Assembly (NCBI RefSeq): GCF_004134775.1 | Contig: NZ_SDOZ01000002.1 | Span: forward strand, 1,028,005-1,092,004 | From: Candidatus Borkfalkia ceftriaxoniphila | Lineage (GTDB): Bacteria > Bacillota > Clostridia > Christensenellales > Borkfalkiaceae | Direction: 5' to 3' | Length of the DNA: 64,000 nt | Part shown: in pieces, positions 33,845 through 42,700 of the stretch | Numbering within the stretch: position 1 is the first letter of the stretch | How the letters are laid out: the number at the start of each line of letters is the position of its first letter | Program-made: the position numbers and the translations under genes | The notes under the pieces: model-generated | What the model was told of the DNA's origin: nothing | Seen by the model: the letters and a program-made list of their open reading frames with translations, nothing else | Databases searched by the model: none

Positions 33845-34612
33845 CTACGTCAGAGAAAAAATATGCAGGATGAAGCGCGGGATATCGGGCATCACCCGCA
33901 CGATCGTCTCGTAAATTTCCCCGCGCAGGGCGATAAAATCAGGCCATTCGTCCACGTGCCAGAAGTATTGCCCCGCAGTGACGTCGCCGATGGCGAACAT
34001 TCCCTGCGCGTATCCGCCGTAGGCGATGTATTGCGCGATCGCGCACCCGCCGATGGAAAAAAGCCCGACCGCCACGCCGCCCACGGCGAACAGCCCCACG
34101 GCAACGGCTCCGACCGCCACCCCGCCCGCGGCGATCGCGCCCAGCGCGAAGATGCCGAAGGACAGGCACGCGAGCGCCAAGATCCCGACGGCGAGAACGC
34201 CGAACGACAAAAGTCCTGCGGCGACGAATCCCACCGATATGAGTCCCGTCGCCACGTTGCCGACGGCGATGACGCCCTTGGCGCGGCACAGTCCGGGGCC
34301 GACGTTTACGTGCACGAGCGGCAATCCCAGAAAGGTACGCTTGCTCTTATATTCGTAATGAAAGCGGCGGCGGCAAAACGGATATCCGTGCCGCGGCTCT
34401 CTATCGGGTTCTGCATCCTCTCCGCGCAGCAAAAAATCGACGCTCACGTGATAGAAGGCGGCGATCGCCACCAGTTTTTCGGGTTCGGGATAACTCGCGT
34501 CCGTCTCCCATTTGGAAACCGACTGCCGCGAAACGCCGAGGCGGTCCGCCAGTTCTTCCTGCGATAGATTTTTGTCCTTGCGCAACCGATACAATCTCTG
34601 TCCGAGCGTCAT
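33845..34612 (-). CDS. XRE-family regulator with hydrophobic pentad-repeat domain
   Basis: This 255-aa protein has an N-terminal HTH (residues 1-62, LSQEELADRLGVSRQSVSKWE), a basic linker (KSKRTFLG), and then about 20 tandem pentads of pattern x-x-A/S-x-G (residues about 112-220; for example GVAVGAVAVGLFAVG). The repeat has the five-residue period of pentapeptide-repeat proteins but is hydrophobic, so it could be membrane-inserted or an unusual beta-helix. The last 30 residues are soluble (FWHVDEWPDF). The target is unknown. Confidence 0.85.
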   Translation of the reverse strand: MTLGQRLYRLRKDKNLSQEELADRLGVSRQSVSKWETDASYPEPEKLVAIAAFYHVSVDFLLRGEDAEPDREPRHGYPFCRRRFHYEYKSKRTFLGLPLVHVNVGPGLCRAKGVIAVGNVATGLISVGFVAAGLLSFGVLAVGILALACLSFGIFALGAIAAGGVAVGAVAVGLFAVGGVAVGLFSIGGCAIAQYIAYGGYAQGMFAIGDVTAGQYFWHVDEWPDFIALRGEIYETIVRVMPDIPRFILHIFSLT

Positions 34613-34694
34613 GTCTTACCTCTTTTCGTATTATTCTGCGCTCATTATACCACGGAACCGGGAAAGCATGCAATATTCTCCGCTTTGCAATCTG

Positions 34695-36059
34695 TCAACC
34701 AATGGTTGCGTTTTGTCTTTTGCGCAAAACTTTCGGGAAAAACACGGCGAAAGCGACAGTGCTCGCGAGCGAGCCCGCCACGTCTGCGATGGGCTGCGCG
34801 TAGAAAGCCGCCTCCACGCCCAAAAAGGCGGGCAGCACGAGAAGAGATACGAGATAAAAGACCATTTTCCGCAGCATGGAGAGCACGATGGCATACTGCG
34901 GCTGTCCCAGACCCGTAAAGCCGTCCACGAACGCGTACTGAAAGGAAAGGGGGATAACGCCGATCATGTATATGCGGATGCCCCACACGCTGTTTTCCAC
35001 GATTTGAGGATTGGATGTGAACAACTTCGCGAAAGGCGCCGCGCCCGCAAAGGAGAGCGCGAACATGAGCGCGGTGAACGCAAGACACATTCCCAGTATG
35101 CACTTTTCCGCCCGCTTGATAAGCGGTATGTTTTTCGCGCCGTAGTTATAACTGAGAACGGGCTGCGTACCCGTGGAAATTCCCATCAGGGGATTTAAAA
35201 CGAGCGAGGAAAACGCCACCACGACGGTAGACGCGGTGATCCACATATCGCCCGACGCGCCGCCGTAGCGCTGTAAGACCGCGTTGAATACGATGATGAT
35301 CGCGCTGTCCGTCGCCATGATGAGAAAGGGCGAAATGCCCATTTTCAGCGTCTTTACGATGGTTTTGATCGAATATCCGCCCGCCGTCAGGCGCACTTTG
35401 GTATTCTTTTTGCGAAGGAATACGATGACGAACAGGAATGAAAGAAACTGCGACAAAACGGTCGCGAGCGCCGCGCCCGCCACGTTCATGCGGAATGCGA
35501 AAATAAACAGGGGATCGAGCGCCACGTTTGCCACCGCGCCGATGATCGTCGTCATCATGCCTACGCCCGCATAGCCCTGCGCGATAATAAACTGATTCAG
35601 CCCTACCGCGGTGATGGAAAAGATCGCGCCGGCCGCGTAGATGAGAAGATATTCGCGCGCGTATACGTAGGTATTTTCGCTCGCGCCGAACGTCATGAGG
35701 AGGGGGCGGATAAAGACCGTCGTCGCCGCGGAAACGAAAACCGCGAGCGCGACGAGCGCCAGAAGGGCGTTGGAGAGGATCTTTCGTGATTCGTCCTCGC
35801 GCTTTCTTCCCAGAGCCATGGCGAACATGGGCGCGCCGCCCAATCCGACCCAGAATGCGAAGGAGGATATAAGCGTTGCGACGGGCGCGCAGACGCCCAC
35901 TCCCGCCAGCGCGGTATCTCCGATCGTTTCGATATTGCCCACGAACATTCTGTCCACAACGGAATATAAAACGTTGATAAACTGTGCCGCCATGGCGGGC
36001 ACCGCCAGTTTTACGACGGTGGAAAATACGTTTTTGTTACCCAGATCCAATGCTTTCAT
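34695..36059 (-). CDS. MATE-family efflux transporter
   Basis: This 454-aa protein has 12 predicted TM helices and MATE motifs (VPAMAAQFINVLYSVVDRMFVGN, GLGGAPMFAMALGRK, PLMGISTGTQPVLSYNYGAK). It exports drugs or metabolites using Na+ or H+. The start at 36059 follows GAGAGGGTAT and places helix 1 close to the N-terminus. It is divergent from ybaK. Confidence 0.93.
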   Translation of the reverse strand: MKALDLGNKNVFSTVVKLAVPAMAAQFINVLYSVVDRMFVGNIETIGDTALAGVGVCAPVATLISSFAFWVGLGGAPMFAMALGRKREDESRKILSNALLALVALAVFVSAATTVFIRPLLMTFGASENTYVYAREYLLIYAAGAIFSITAVGLNQFIIAQGYAGVGMMTTIIGAVANVALDPLFIFAFRMNVAGAALATVLSQFLSFLFVIVFLRKKNTKVRLTAGGYSIKTIVKTLKMGISPFLIMATDSAIIIVFNAVLQRYGGASGDMWITASTVVVAFSSLVLNPLMGISTGTQPVLSYNYGAKNIPLIKRAEKCILGMCLAFTALMFALSFAGAAPFAKLFTSNPQIVENSVWGIRIYMIGVIPLSFQYAFVDGFTGLGQPQYAIVLSMLRKMVFYLVSLLVLPAFLGVEAAFYAQPIADVAGSLASTVAFAVFFPKVLRKRQNATIG

Positions 36060-36121
36060 ATACCCTCTCTGCCAACGCCTATTGTAATTCCCGTACGTGG
36101 AAAAGTCAACCGAAAACGCGG

Positions 36122-36150
36122 TTGACAACAGAGAAATTCTGCGGTAAAAT
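36122..36150 (+). promoter_or_regulatory. Promoter of ybaK-like gene
   Basis: TTGACA (36122-36127), 17 bp, TAAAAT (36145-36150). Confidence 0.75.
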
Positions 36151-36177
36151 AGTGCAAAAGAAAAAGGGGCGATCATC

Positions 36178-36645
36178 ATGGAAAAAACCAACGCGATGCG
36201 TATTCTCGACAAAAACAAAATACCCTATGCCGCGCGCGAGTACGACGCGTCGATCACCGACGGCGAGGCGGTCGCGGCGATTTTGAACGAGCCGCCCGAA
36301 GAAGTTTTCAAAACGCTCGTCACCGTTTCCGACAAGGGCGAACACCTCGTGTTCGCAGTGCCCGTATGCGCCGTGCTCGATTTAAAAAAGGCGGCGCGGG
36401 CGGCGGGCGTCAAGTCGGTTTCCATGATCCGACAAAAGGAACTCGAACCGCTCACGGGCTACGTGCACGGCGGCTGTTCGCCCGTGGGCATGAAAAAGCG
36501 CTTCCGCACCTTTGTGCACGAAAGCGCCCGGACGTTGCCGCAAATGTATGTGAGCGCGGGCAAGGTGGGCAGGCAAATGCGCCTTTCTCCCGCCGACCTT
36601 CTTACCGCCGTCGGCGCAGTATTCGCGGATCTGACAGCCGAATAA
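36178..36645 (+). CDS. ybaK: Cys-tRNA(Pro)/Cys-tRNA(Cys) deacylase
   Basis: This 155-aa YbaK/EbsC-fold protein has a catalytic Lys in EEVFKTLVT, FAVPVCAVLDLKKAARAAGVKSV, GYVHGGCSPVGMKKRF and a C-terminal SPADLL segment. It hydrolyses mischarged Cys-tRNA(Pro) in trans. AAGGGGCG lies before the ATG. The length is normal for the family. Confidence 0.92.
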   Translation: MEKTNAMRILDKNKIPYAAREYDASITDGEAVAAILNEPPEEVFKTLVTVSDKGEHLVFAVPVCAVLDLKKAARAAGVKSVSMIRQKELEPLTGYVHGGCSPVGMKKRFRTFVHESARTLPQMYVSAGKVGRQMRLSPADLLTAVGAVFADLTAE

Positions 36646-36647
36646 AA

Positions 36648-36935
36648 CTATTTGCCTTGCTTTTCTTTTAATAAAAATTCGAGCATGGTTATCATACAAT
36701 TCATGCGCGCGCACGTATCTTTTGCAAAACCGAGCACCCGTTCCAACTTTTCCCCGCACCACGCTTGTTCGTCGCGCAAATCAAATTTCTCGCAGGCATT
36801 TTTTGTATCGCTCCACACCGCTTTCGATCTTTTTTGCCCGCAATGCCCTCTGCCGCTCTCATGCAGCCGCACGCCCAAAAGCGTATAATATTGAATAAAA
36901 TGTTTGCAGTTTTTGCAGATTGCATTTCCTTCCAT
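36648..36935 (-). CDS. Small cysteine-rich protein
   Basis: This is a 95-aa protein with AICKNCKHFIQYYTLLG, GRGHCGQ, NACEKFD and two later cysteines. The Cys spacing suggests a zinc-binding fold. The start at 36935 follows AAAGGAG by 7 nt; an in-frame ATG five codons upstream would overlap that site. I do not recognise a function. It is convergent with ybaK, with only 2 bp between stops. Confidence 0.75.
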   Translation of the reverse strand: MEGNAICKNCKHFIQYYTLLGVRLHESGRGHCGQKRSKAVWSDTKNACEKFDLRDEQAWCGEKLERVLGFAKDTCARMNCMITMLEFLLKEKQGK

Positions 36936-37082
36936 GATAGCTCCTTTCATACGAATATTATTTACATTATAACACTAAAAAAAGCAAAAGTTCGAAAGTA
37001 CGCGAATCGCGTTGAGAAAAATATATCTGTTGTATTTTATCACATAATGTGTTAAAAAACTTATCAAATCATAATTATGATT

Positions 37083-37122
37083 AAAAAAATCCCGCCTTTC
37101 CAAAGAAAAGCGGGATTTTTTT
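37083..37122. terminator. Bidirectional terminator
   Basis: AAAAAATCCCGC pairs with GCGGGATTTTTT around a CTTTCCAAAGAAAA loop. Confidence 0.85.
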
Positions 37123-37969
37123 AAAAATCGATTTCGTCGGGGTTTTTGCCCGCGGGCGCGCGGAGAGCGTCGATCGCGGCGCAGTCCGCGTCGGAAAGGG
37201 TAAAATCGAAGAGGTCGGCGTTTTCGGCGATGCGCGCAGGCGTCACCGATTTGGGGAGGGGAAGGATGCCCCTTTGCAACATACGGCGCAGAATGATCTG
37301 CGCGGGACTTTTGCCGTACTTCTCGGCGAGCGTTCCGATCGCGGGAAGGGCGAGCGACGCGCCCCGTCCCAAAGGGCTCCACGCCTCGACGAGAATGGAA
37401 TGAGCGCGGCAGTAATCGAGCGTTTCTTCCTGCCAGAACCCCGGCCGCGCTTCGATCTGATCGACGGCGGGCATGAATTTCGCCGTCTTTTTCAGCATTT
37501 CGAGGTGATGCGGCAAAAAGTTGCTCACGCCCGCTGCGCGGATTTTTCCTTCGGCGCATAATTCCTCGAACGCGCGCCATGTTTCCGCGTTGATCTCTTC
37601 GGCGCGTTCCCCGAACTGTTTTTCGTTCGCGGGCCAATGAATGAGATACAGGTCTATATACGAAAGCCCCAGCGTGAGAAGGCTTTTTTCGCAAGCCGCT
37701 TTCGCGTTTTCATAGCCTCGGTCGGCGTTCCAGCATTTCGTAGTCACGAAAATTTCCTCGCGCGCGATGCCGCTCTTTTTCACCGCGTTTCCGACGTCGC
37801 TCTCGTTTTTGTAAAACGCCGCCGTGTCGATATGCCGATATCCGACTTTCAGCGCTTCCGCGACGGCGCGCTCCGTTTCGCCGCCCGCCGCGCTCAGATA
37901 CGTTCCGAATCCCACGCACGGTATTTTTATGCCGTTATGCAGTATAAACGATTCCTGTAAAGAATTCAT
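37121..37969 (-). CDS. Aldo/keto reductase
   Basis: This 282-aa (beta/alpha)8 NADPH-dependent reductase has the catalytic set Asp and Tyr in HIDTAAFYKNE, Lys in VTTKCW and His in YLIHWPA. The NADP-binding PKSVTPARIAEN follows. Most relatives read QIEYHP after strand 6, whereas this one has QIEARPGF. The substrate is unknown; small aldehydes or ketones are likely. It is monocistronic. Confidence 0.92.
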   Translation of the reverse strand: MNSLQESFILHNGIKIPCVGFGTYLSAAGGETERAVAEALKVGYRHIDTAAFYKNESDVGNAVKKSGIAREEIFVTTKCWNADRGYENAKAACEKSLLTLGLSYIDLYLIHWPANEKQFGERAEEINAETWRAFEELCAEGKIRAAGVSNFLPHHLEMLKKTAKFMPAVDQIEARPGFWQEETLDYCRAHSILVEAWSPLGRGASLALPAIGTLAEKYGKSPAQIILRRMLQRGILPLPKSVTPARIAENADLFDFTLSDADCAAIDALRAPAGKNPDEIDF

Positions 37970-38060
37970 GGTTTTCCTCCTTTTGTTATATTATACCACG
38001 CCGCCGCAAAGGGCAAAGGAATCACCGAAAAAAATGCGATTGATAATTATACAAAAATAA

Positions 38061-38105
38061 TTGAATATCCGCATAATTATTGAATAATTGACATTTATTT
38101 GAATA
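38061..38105 (+). repeat. Three TTGAATA direct repeats at 19-bp spacing
   Basis: TTGAATA occurs at 38061, 38080 and 38099, exactly 19 bp apart, ending 15 bp before the -35 box of the symporter gene. This is the position expected of an activator. Confidence 0.6.
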
Positions 38106-38120
38106 TTATGCAAAAAACGA

Positions 38121-38149
38121 TTGCATAAAGCGCGATAGTGTGATAAGAT
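38121..38149 (+). promoter_or_regulatory. Promoter of the sodium:solute symporter gene
   Basis: TTGCAT (38121-38126), 17 bp, TAAGAT (38144-38149). Confidence 0.6.
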
Positions 38150-38175
38150 AATGACACGATTTTGAGAGGTGCTTT

Positions 38176-39720
38176 ATGGATTGGGATATGTTTATCAAGG
38201 CGTCGATACTCGTCTTGTACATCGTGGGAATGCTGCTCGTGGCGTTTTTCACGCGCAAGCGGAGCAAAACGGTGGGGGACACGCTGCTCGGCAACCGCAA
38301 TATGGGCGGCTGGCTGACCGCGTTCGCCTACGGCACGACGTATTTTTCCGCGGTCATCTTTATCGGCTATGCGGGCGAACAGGGATATACGTTCGGTTTT
38401 TCTTCGCTGTGGATCGGCGTCGGCAACGCCGTGATCGGCGCGGCGGTCGCATGGATCGTGCTGGCGAGAAGAACGAAAAACATGACCGTGCATCTCGGCA
38501 CGAAGACCATGCCCGAATTTTTCGAGGCGCGTTATCAGAGCCGCCATTTGAAATTGTTGGCGGGGCTGATCGTTGTGGTGTTTCTGCTGCCCTATTCCGC
38601 CAGCGTGTACACGGGGCTCGGCTACCTCTTTAAAAGCGTGTTCGGCATCGACTTTATCTGGGTGGTGTTGGTCATGGCGTTTCTGACGGCGGTCTACCTC
38701 TTTTTCGGGGGATATTTCGCCACCGCCGTTTCGGATTTTATCCAGGGCATCATCATGTTCGTGGGCGTCGTGGTCATGATCTTTTACGTGTTCAATTACG
38801 AAAAAGTGGGCGGATTCCTCGAAGGCATCGCCGCCATCGGCGACAAGCGCGAAGAAATGGGGCTCGCCATGACGGGAACGGGTATCTGGCAACTCGTCAT
38901 GCTCGTCCTTCTGACCTCGCTCGGAAGTTGGGGGCTGCCGCAGATCGTACATAAATTCCATACGGTGAAAAACGAGGCGGCGATCAAAAAGGCGACCTGG
39001 GTATCCACCGTGTTTGCGCTGGTTATCGGCGTGGGCGCGTACCTTGTCGGCTGTACCGTCGTTCTCGTATTCGGCGATACTGCCGCAACCATTCCCGCAG
39101 ATCAGCGCATTCCCATGCTTTTGGCAGAAACGCTTCCCGCGGGTCTTTTGGGGCTGATCACCATTTTAGTGCTCTCGGCGAGCATGTCCACGCTCAGCGG
39201 GCTGACGCTCTCCATTTCTTCCGCCGCGTCCATCGATATCGTGAAGGGGTATATCAAAAAGGACGCGTCCGATAAATTCATCAATTACTGTTTGAAGATC
39301 ATCGGCGTCGTGGTCATCGCTATTTCCGCGTTTATCGCGATCTACAACGACCACGTGCAGGAAGTTACGGGCAAGGCGACGACGATCGTCAATCTGATGT
39401 CCCTTTCCTGGGGCGTTCTGGCGGGCTGTTTCATCGGGCCGTACATTTACGGGCTGTACGATAAAAAGGCGAGCAAAACCGCCGTATACGCGTCCATGCT
39501 CGGCACGATCGTCATCACGCTCGTACTGTATATCGTTTCCAAAACCGTGCCTGCGACCGCCGCGATCCTGTTTCCGCCCGCCATCGGCGTGATCACAATC
39601 GCGTACAGCATTTTGGTGACGCCGCTCGTGAGCCGCTTTACGAAAAGCCCTTCGCCCGAAATGGTGGAAACCGCCTTTGCCGCCGCGAAAAAGCGCGAAG
39701 AAAAGACTTCTCAATCTTAA
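38176..39720 (+). CDS. Sodium:solute symporter (SSS family)
   Basis: This 514-aa protein has about 13 TM helices. It has LLGNRNMGGWLTAFAYGTTYFSAV near the N-terminus (Na+ site region) and TSLGSWGLPQIVHKF plus LVLSASMSTLSGLTLSISSAAS (family signature). It is close to the proline/pantothenate branch (PutP/PanF-like) but the substrate cannot be fixed. GAGGTG precedes the ATG. It has its own regulated-looking promoter and terminator. Confidence 0.9.
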   Translation: MDWDMFIKASILVLYIVGMLLVAFFTRKRSKTVGDTLLGNRNMGGWLTAFAYGTTYFSAVIFIGYAGEQGYTFGFSSLWIGVGNAVIGAAVAWIVLARRTKNMTVHLGTKTMPEFFEARYQSRHLKLLAGLIVVVFLLPYSASVYTGLGYLFKSVFGIDFIWVVLVMAFLTAVYLFFGGYFATAVSDFIQGIIMFVGVVVMIFYVFNYEKVGGFLEGIAAIGDKREEMGLAMTGTGIWQLVMLVLLTSLGSWGLPQIVHKFHTVKNEAAIKKATWVSTVFALVIGVGAYLVGCTVVLVFGDTAATIPADQRIPMLLAETLPAGLLGLITILVLSASMSTLSGLTLSISSAASIDIVKGYIKKDASDKFINYCLKIIGVVVIAISAFIAIYNDHVQEVTGKATTIVNLMSLSWGVLAGCFIGPYIYGLYDKKASKTAVYASMLGTIVITLVLYIVSKTVPATAAILFPPAIGVITIAYSILVTPLVSRFTKSPSPEMVETAFAAAKKREEKTSQS

Positions 39721-39730
39721 TCATAATAGA

Positions 39731-39769
39731 AAACCGCCCCGCGGCACACGCCGCGGGGCGGTTTTTTTA
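39731..39769. terminator. Bidirectional terminator
   Basis: AAACCGCCCCGCGGC pairs with GCCGCGGGGCGGTTT around an ACAC loop. Confidence 0.92.
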
Positions 39770-42700
39770 TTTCCAGCCGAAAGAGCCGTCTTCTTTTTGA
39801 TACGAACGATAAATTTTTCCGTACTCCAACAAGATCGAACCGCCGTTGACCGACGCACACGAATTCTGCTCATAGGTGATCACGAGTTCGTCGTTGGGGT
39901 AAATGGCTTCCTGCGAGGAAAACGTGAGGTGCGCCTGCAAAGATTTCACTTTGATCTGCGCGTCTGCCGCCGACGCGCAGATCTCGCCGCCGAACCGTCC
40001 TTCCAGAATAAGCGTTCCGTTCACGATGAGCGCGCCGCCCTCTTTTTTGCCGTTGGGCTGCGAGGGGTACCAGAGTTGTTTGCTGTTTACGAACGTCGTA
40101 CAACTGCCGTGATCTTCAACGAACGTATCTTCGTAGACGATCAAGCCTGCAAGATATTCTTTTTCGCCCGCTTTCTCGTTTTTCACGGTCAACTGCGCGC
40201 CCTGGTCCACGATGAGTTTCGCGCCGGGCATGATTTTGAACATATTGTATATGGCGTAATCGCCGTCGTGCAAGGTGATGGCGGAGTAGGTATAGGGGAT
40301 CGCCATCAGCATGCCTTCGGTAGAGATGATGGACATGAGCGTGAGCGTTCCGTCCGTCGCGCCACCGTATAAGTCGAGCGTCGTGCGGAATTCGAAAGGC
40401 GGCTCGTACTTTTTCGTCGCCTCGGCATAGCGGGGATTTTCAATGCGCGTCGTCTTTTTCTCGACGTAGCCGCCGATCGCGGGGCGGATCATGCCTTCCG
40501 CGCCGATGGCGCATACTTCCGCCACATTATATCCGCCCATAGCGACCAGCATCGCGTAAGCGTATTCGTTGGCGCCGTAGCGGATGGTATAATTCGTCTG
40601 AATATTCGGCATTTCGTAGATGTTCAAGGGGACGAACCCCGCGTTATATACGTTTTGCGAATTGGTACCGCCCTTGTAATCCTTGACGATAAAGGGGAGT
40701 TTGCTCGCGCCGCCCGCCAAAACGTCCGTTTTGCCGCCGCCGACGATATACCCGTTCACGTCGAGCACGCCGCCCGACTGCACGTTGAGCGCGCCGTCCA
40801 ACCGTAAGATCGCGTAGTCCGCCGAAGTCTGCCCCTGATAGGGCCGCGCCGATTGTTTATAGCCCACGATGCCGCCCACGGAGAGAGTGCCGTATACGTT
40901 GAGCGTCACGCCCTCTCCGAGGATCAACGCCACCGTACCGCGCGAAGCGTCGGCGTAGAACAGCGAGGGATCGTCCGTCGTTTCGGCAAGCGTGCGGCCG
41001 TACGCGCCCGCCGCGTATGGCAGGCGCATCGTCACGCCCGCAGGCAAGTTGTAAGTACCTGCCTGCAATGCGGGCGCGTTGGTTTTCGAGTACACGAGAT
41101 CCAGCGTCCCTTTGCTGTTTTCGTTCAGCGCGGCGAACGCGTCGTTCAGGTCGAGATAATATACGCCCTCGAAGACCGCCGCCGCGGCAGTAAATTCGGT
41201 GACCGCCCACAGCGTTCCGTTTTTCTCCGCCAAGAGCGTATCTTCCAGGCCTCCTTCCGTCGAACTCCAACCCAAAATGCGGAAGAATCCGGGCACTCCG
41301 TCCTTGATGCCCTCGAATTCTTTGGGGATCTCGTCGATCTTAGCAAGGTCGGCGCCGTAAGGCAACTGCAGCGTCGTCTGCGTTTCGCCGTACACAAAAG
41401 TGATGTCGAATATATCCGCTTCCAGCCCGATATACCATAAAATATCGCAGGGGATCGGCGAAACGGTAAAGGTGTAGACGTTGTTCGCGCCTTCTTCCCT
41501 GACGAGTTCGTATTCGTAGGGCAGGAATCCGTCGGATAGGGCATCGGAATATTGAATGTAAAGTTTCGGCACCTTGCCGTAGGGAACGGTGACGGTGAAC
41601 GTGAACGCGCCGTCGTTATTCGCCCAGGTCGGAGCGCTACCGCTGAAATATACGCCGTTCGCCTCGGTCGCTTCGCTGCGGGACAGGTCGTGTTCGGCAT
41701 TCACGCGGAAGGGTACGATTTCGGATTCAACGTAGGTAGGCTTGCTCGTATCGAACGGAGTTATAAAGCCAAAACTGCTGAATACATAAGTAAATACCGT
41801 GTTTTGTTCGGTCAACGAGCCGCCGTACACCGCTTTTTCGGTCGACTTTCCGTCCAGTAAATAATAATAAATGAAACGGCCGTTCACGGCGAACTGGTAA
41901 CCTTCTTTGACGATGCGGAATTCAACGGTACTGTCGTACGATACGGGGGCGGTCGCAATGCTGCCTACCTCTCCCTTTAACAGGCTCCCGTCTACATAGA
42001 TCTGATAATCGTCGGAAATGGTAAAAGCCATCTCCGAAGCGGGCTGCTTTTCGCAGTTGATTTCGATCACAAGATCGCTTGTAATATTGGTAAGGTAAAA
42101 ATCAGCGTAATAAGAGCCCCATTTTATGTAAGAATCCACTTTGTATTCAGCATTTCCCGTGATTTTGATGGGAGCAAAGCCGTCCTTGAAGGTAAAAACT
42201 TCACCGTTGACGGTAATATTTTGTAAAATCGTAGATTTATCCTTATTATAGGATATTTTAAAAGAATAAACGCCGTTGTGCTGCACGGTCACGCCGTCAT
42301 AGTTCGGGCGGTTGCCTTTGAGGTTATATACGCTGAACTGTTCGCCGAACCGTTCGTCCACGTTGAAGGAAACGGTGTGCGTGTTTTCGAACTTCGCCGC
42401 ATAAAAAGCGTCCGCGTCCCTGACCTCGATGCGATAGCAGAGCACCGTCCCGCCTGCGAGAGCGTACTCTTGCGCTATAATCTGTCCGTCCGTCGCCGTG
42501 TGATACAGAGCGGGCAGTTCTTTGCCCGCGGGCATCGTAAAGCGCAAATACAATACCGTACCCGATGCGAACGAGGAGGAAATTTCATAATAAGGCGCAA
42601 TGTTTTGATCCCCTTCTTTCACATAAGTTAAAGTATTCCATGCCGTTTCGTCGTCTTTCAGATATTGCACTTCCGTTGCATCGTAGGGAAGGGTAAAGCC

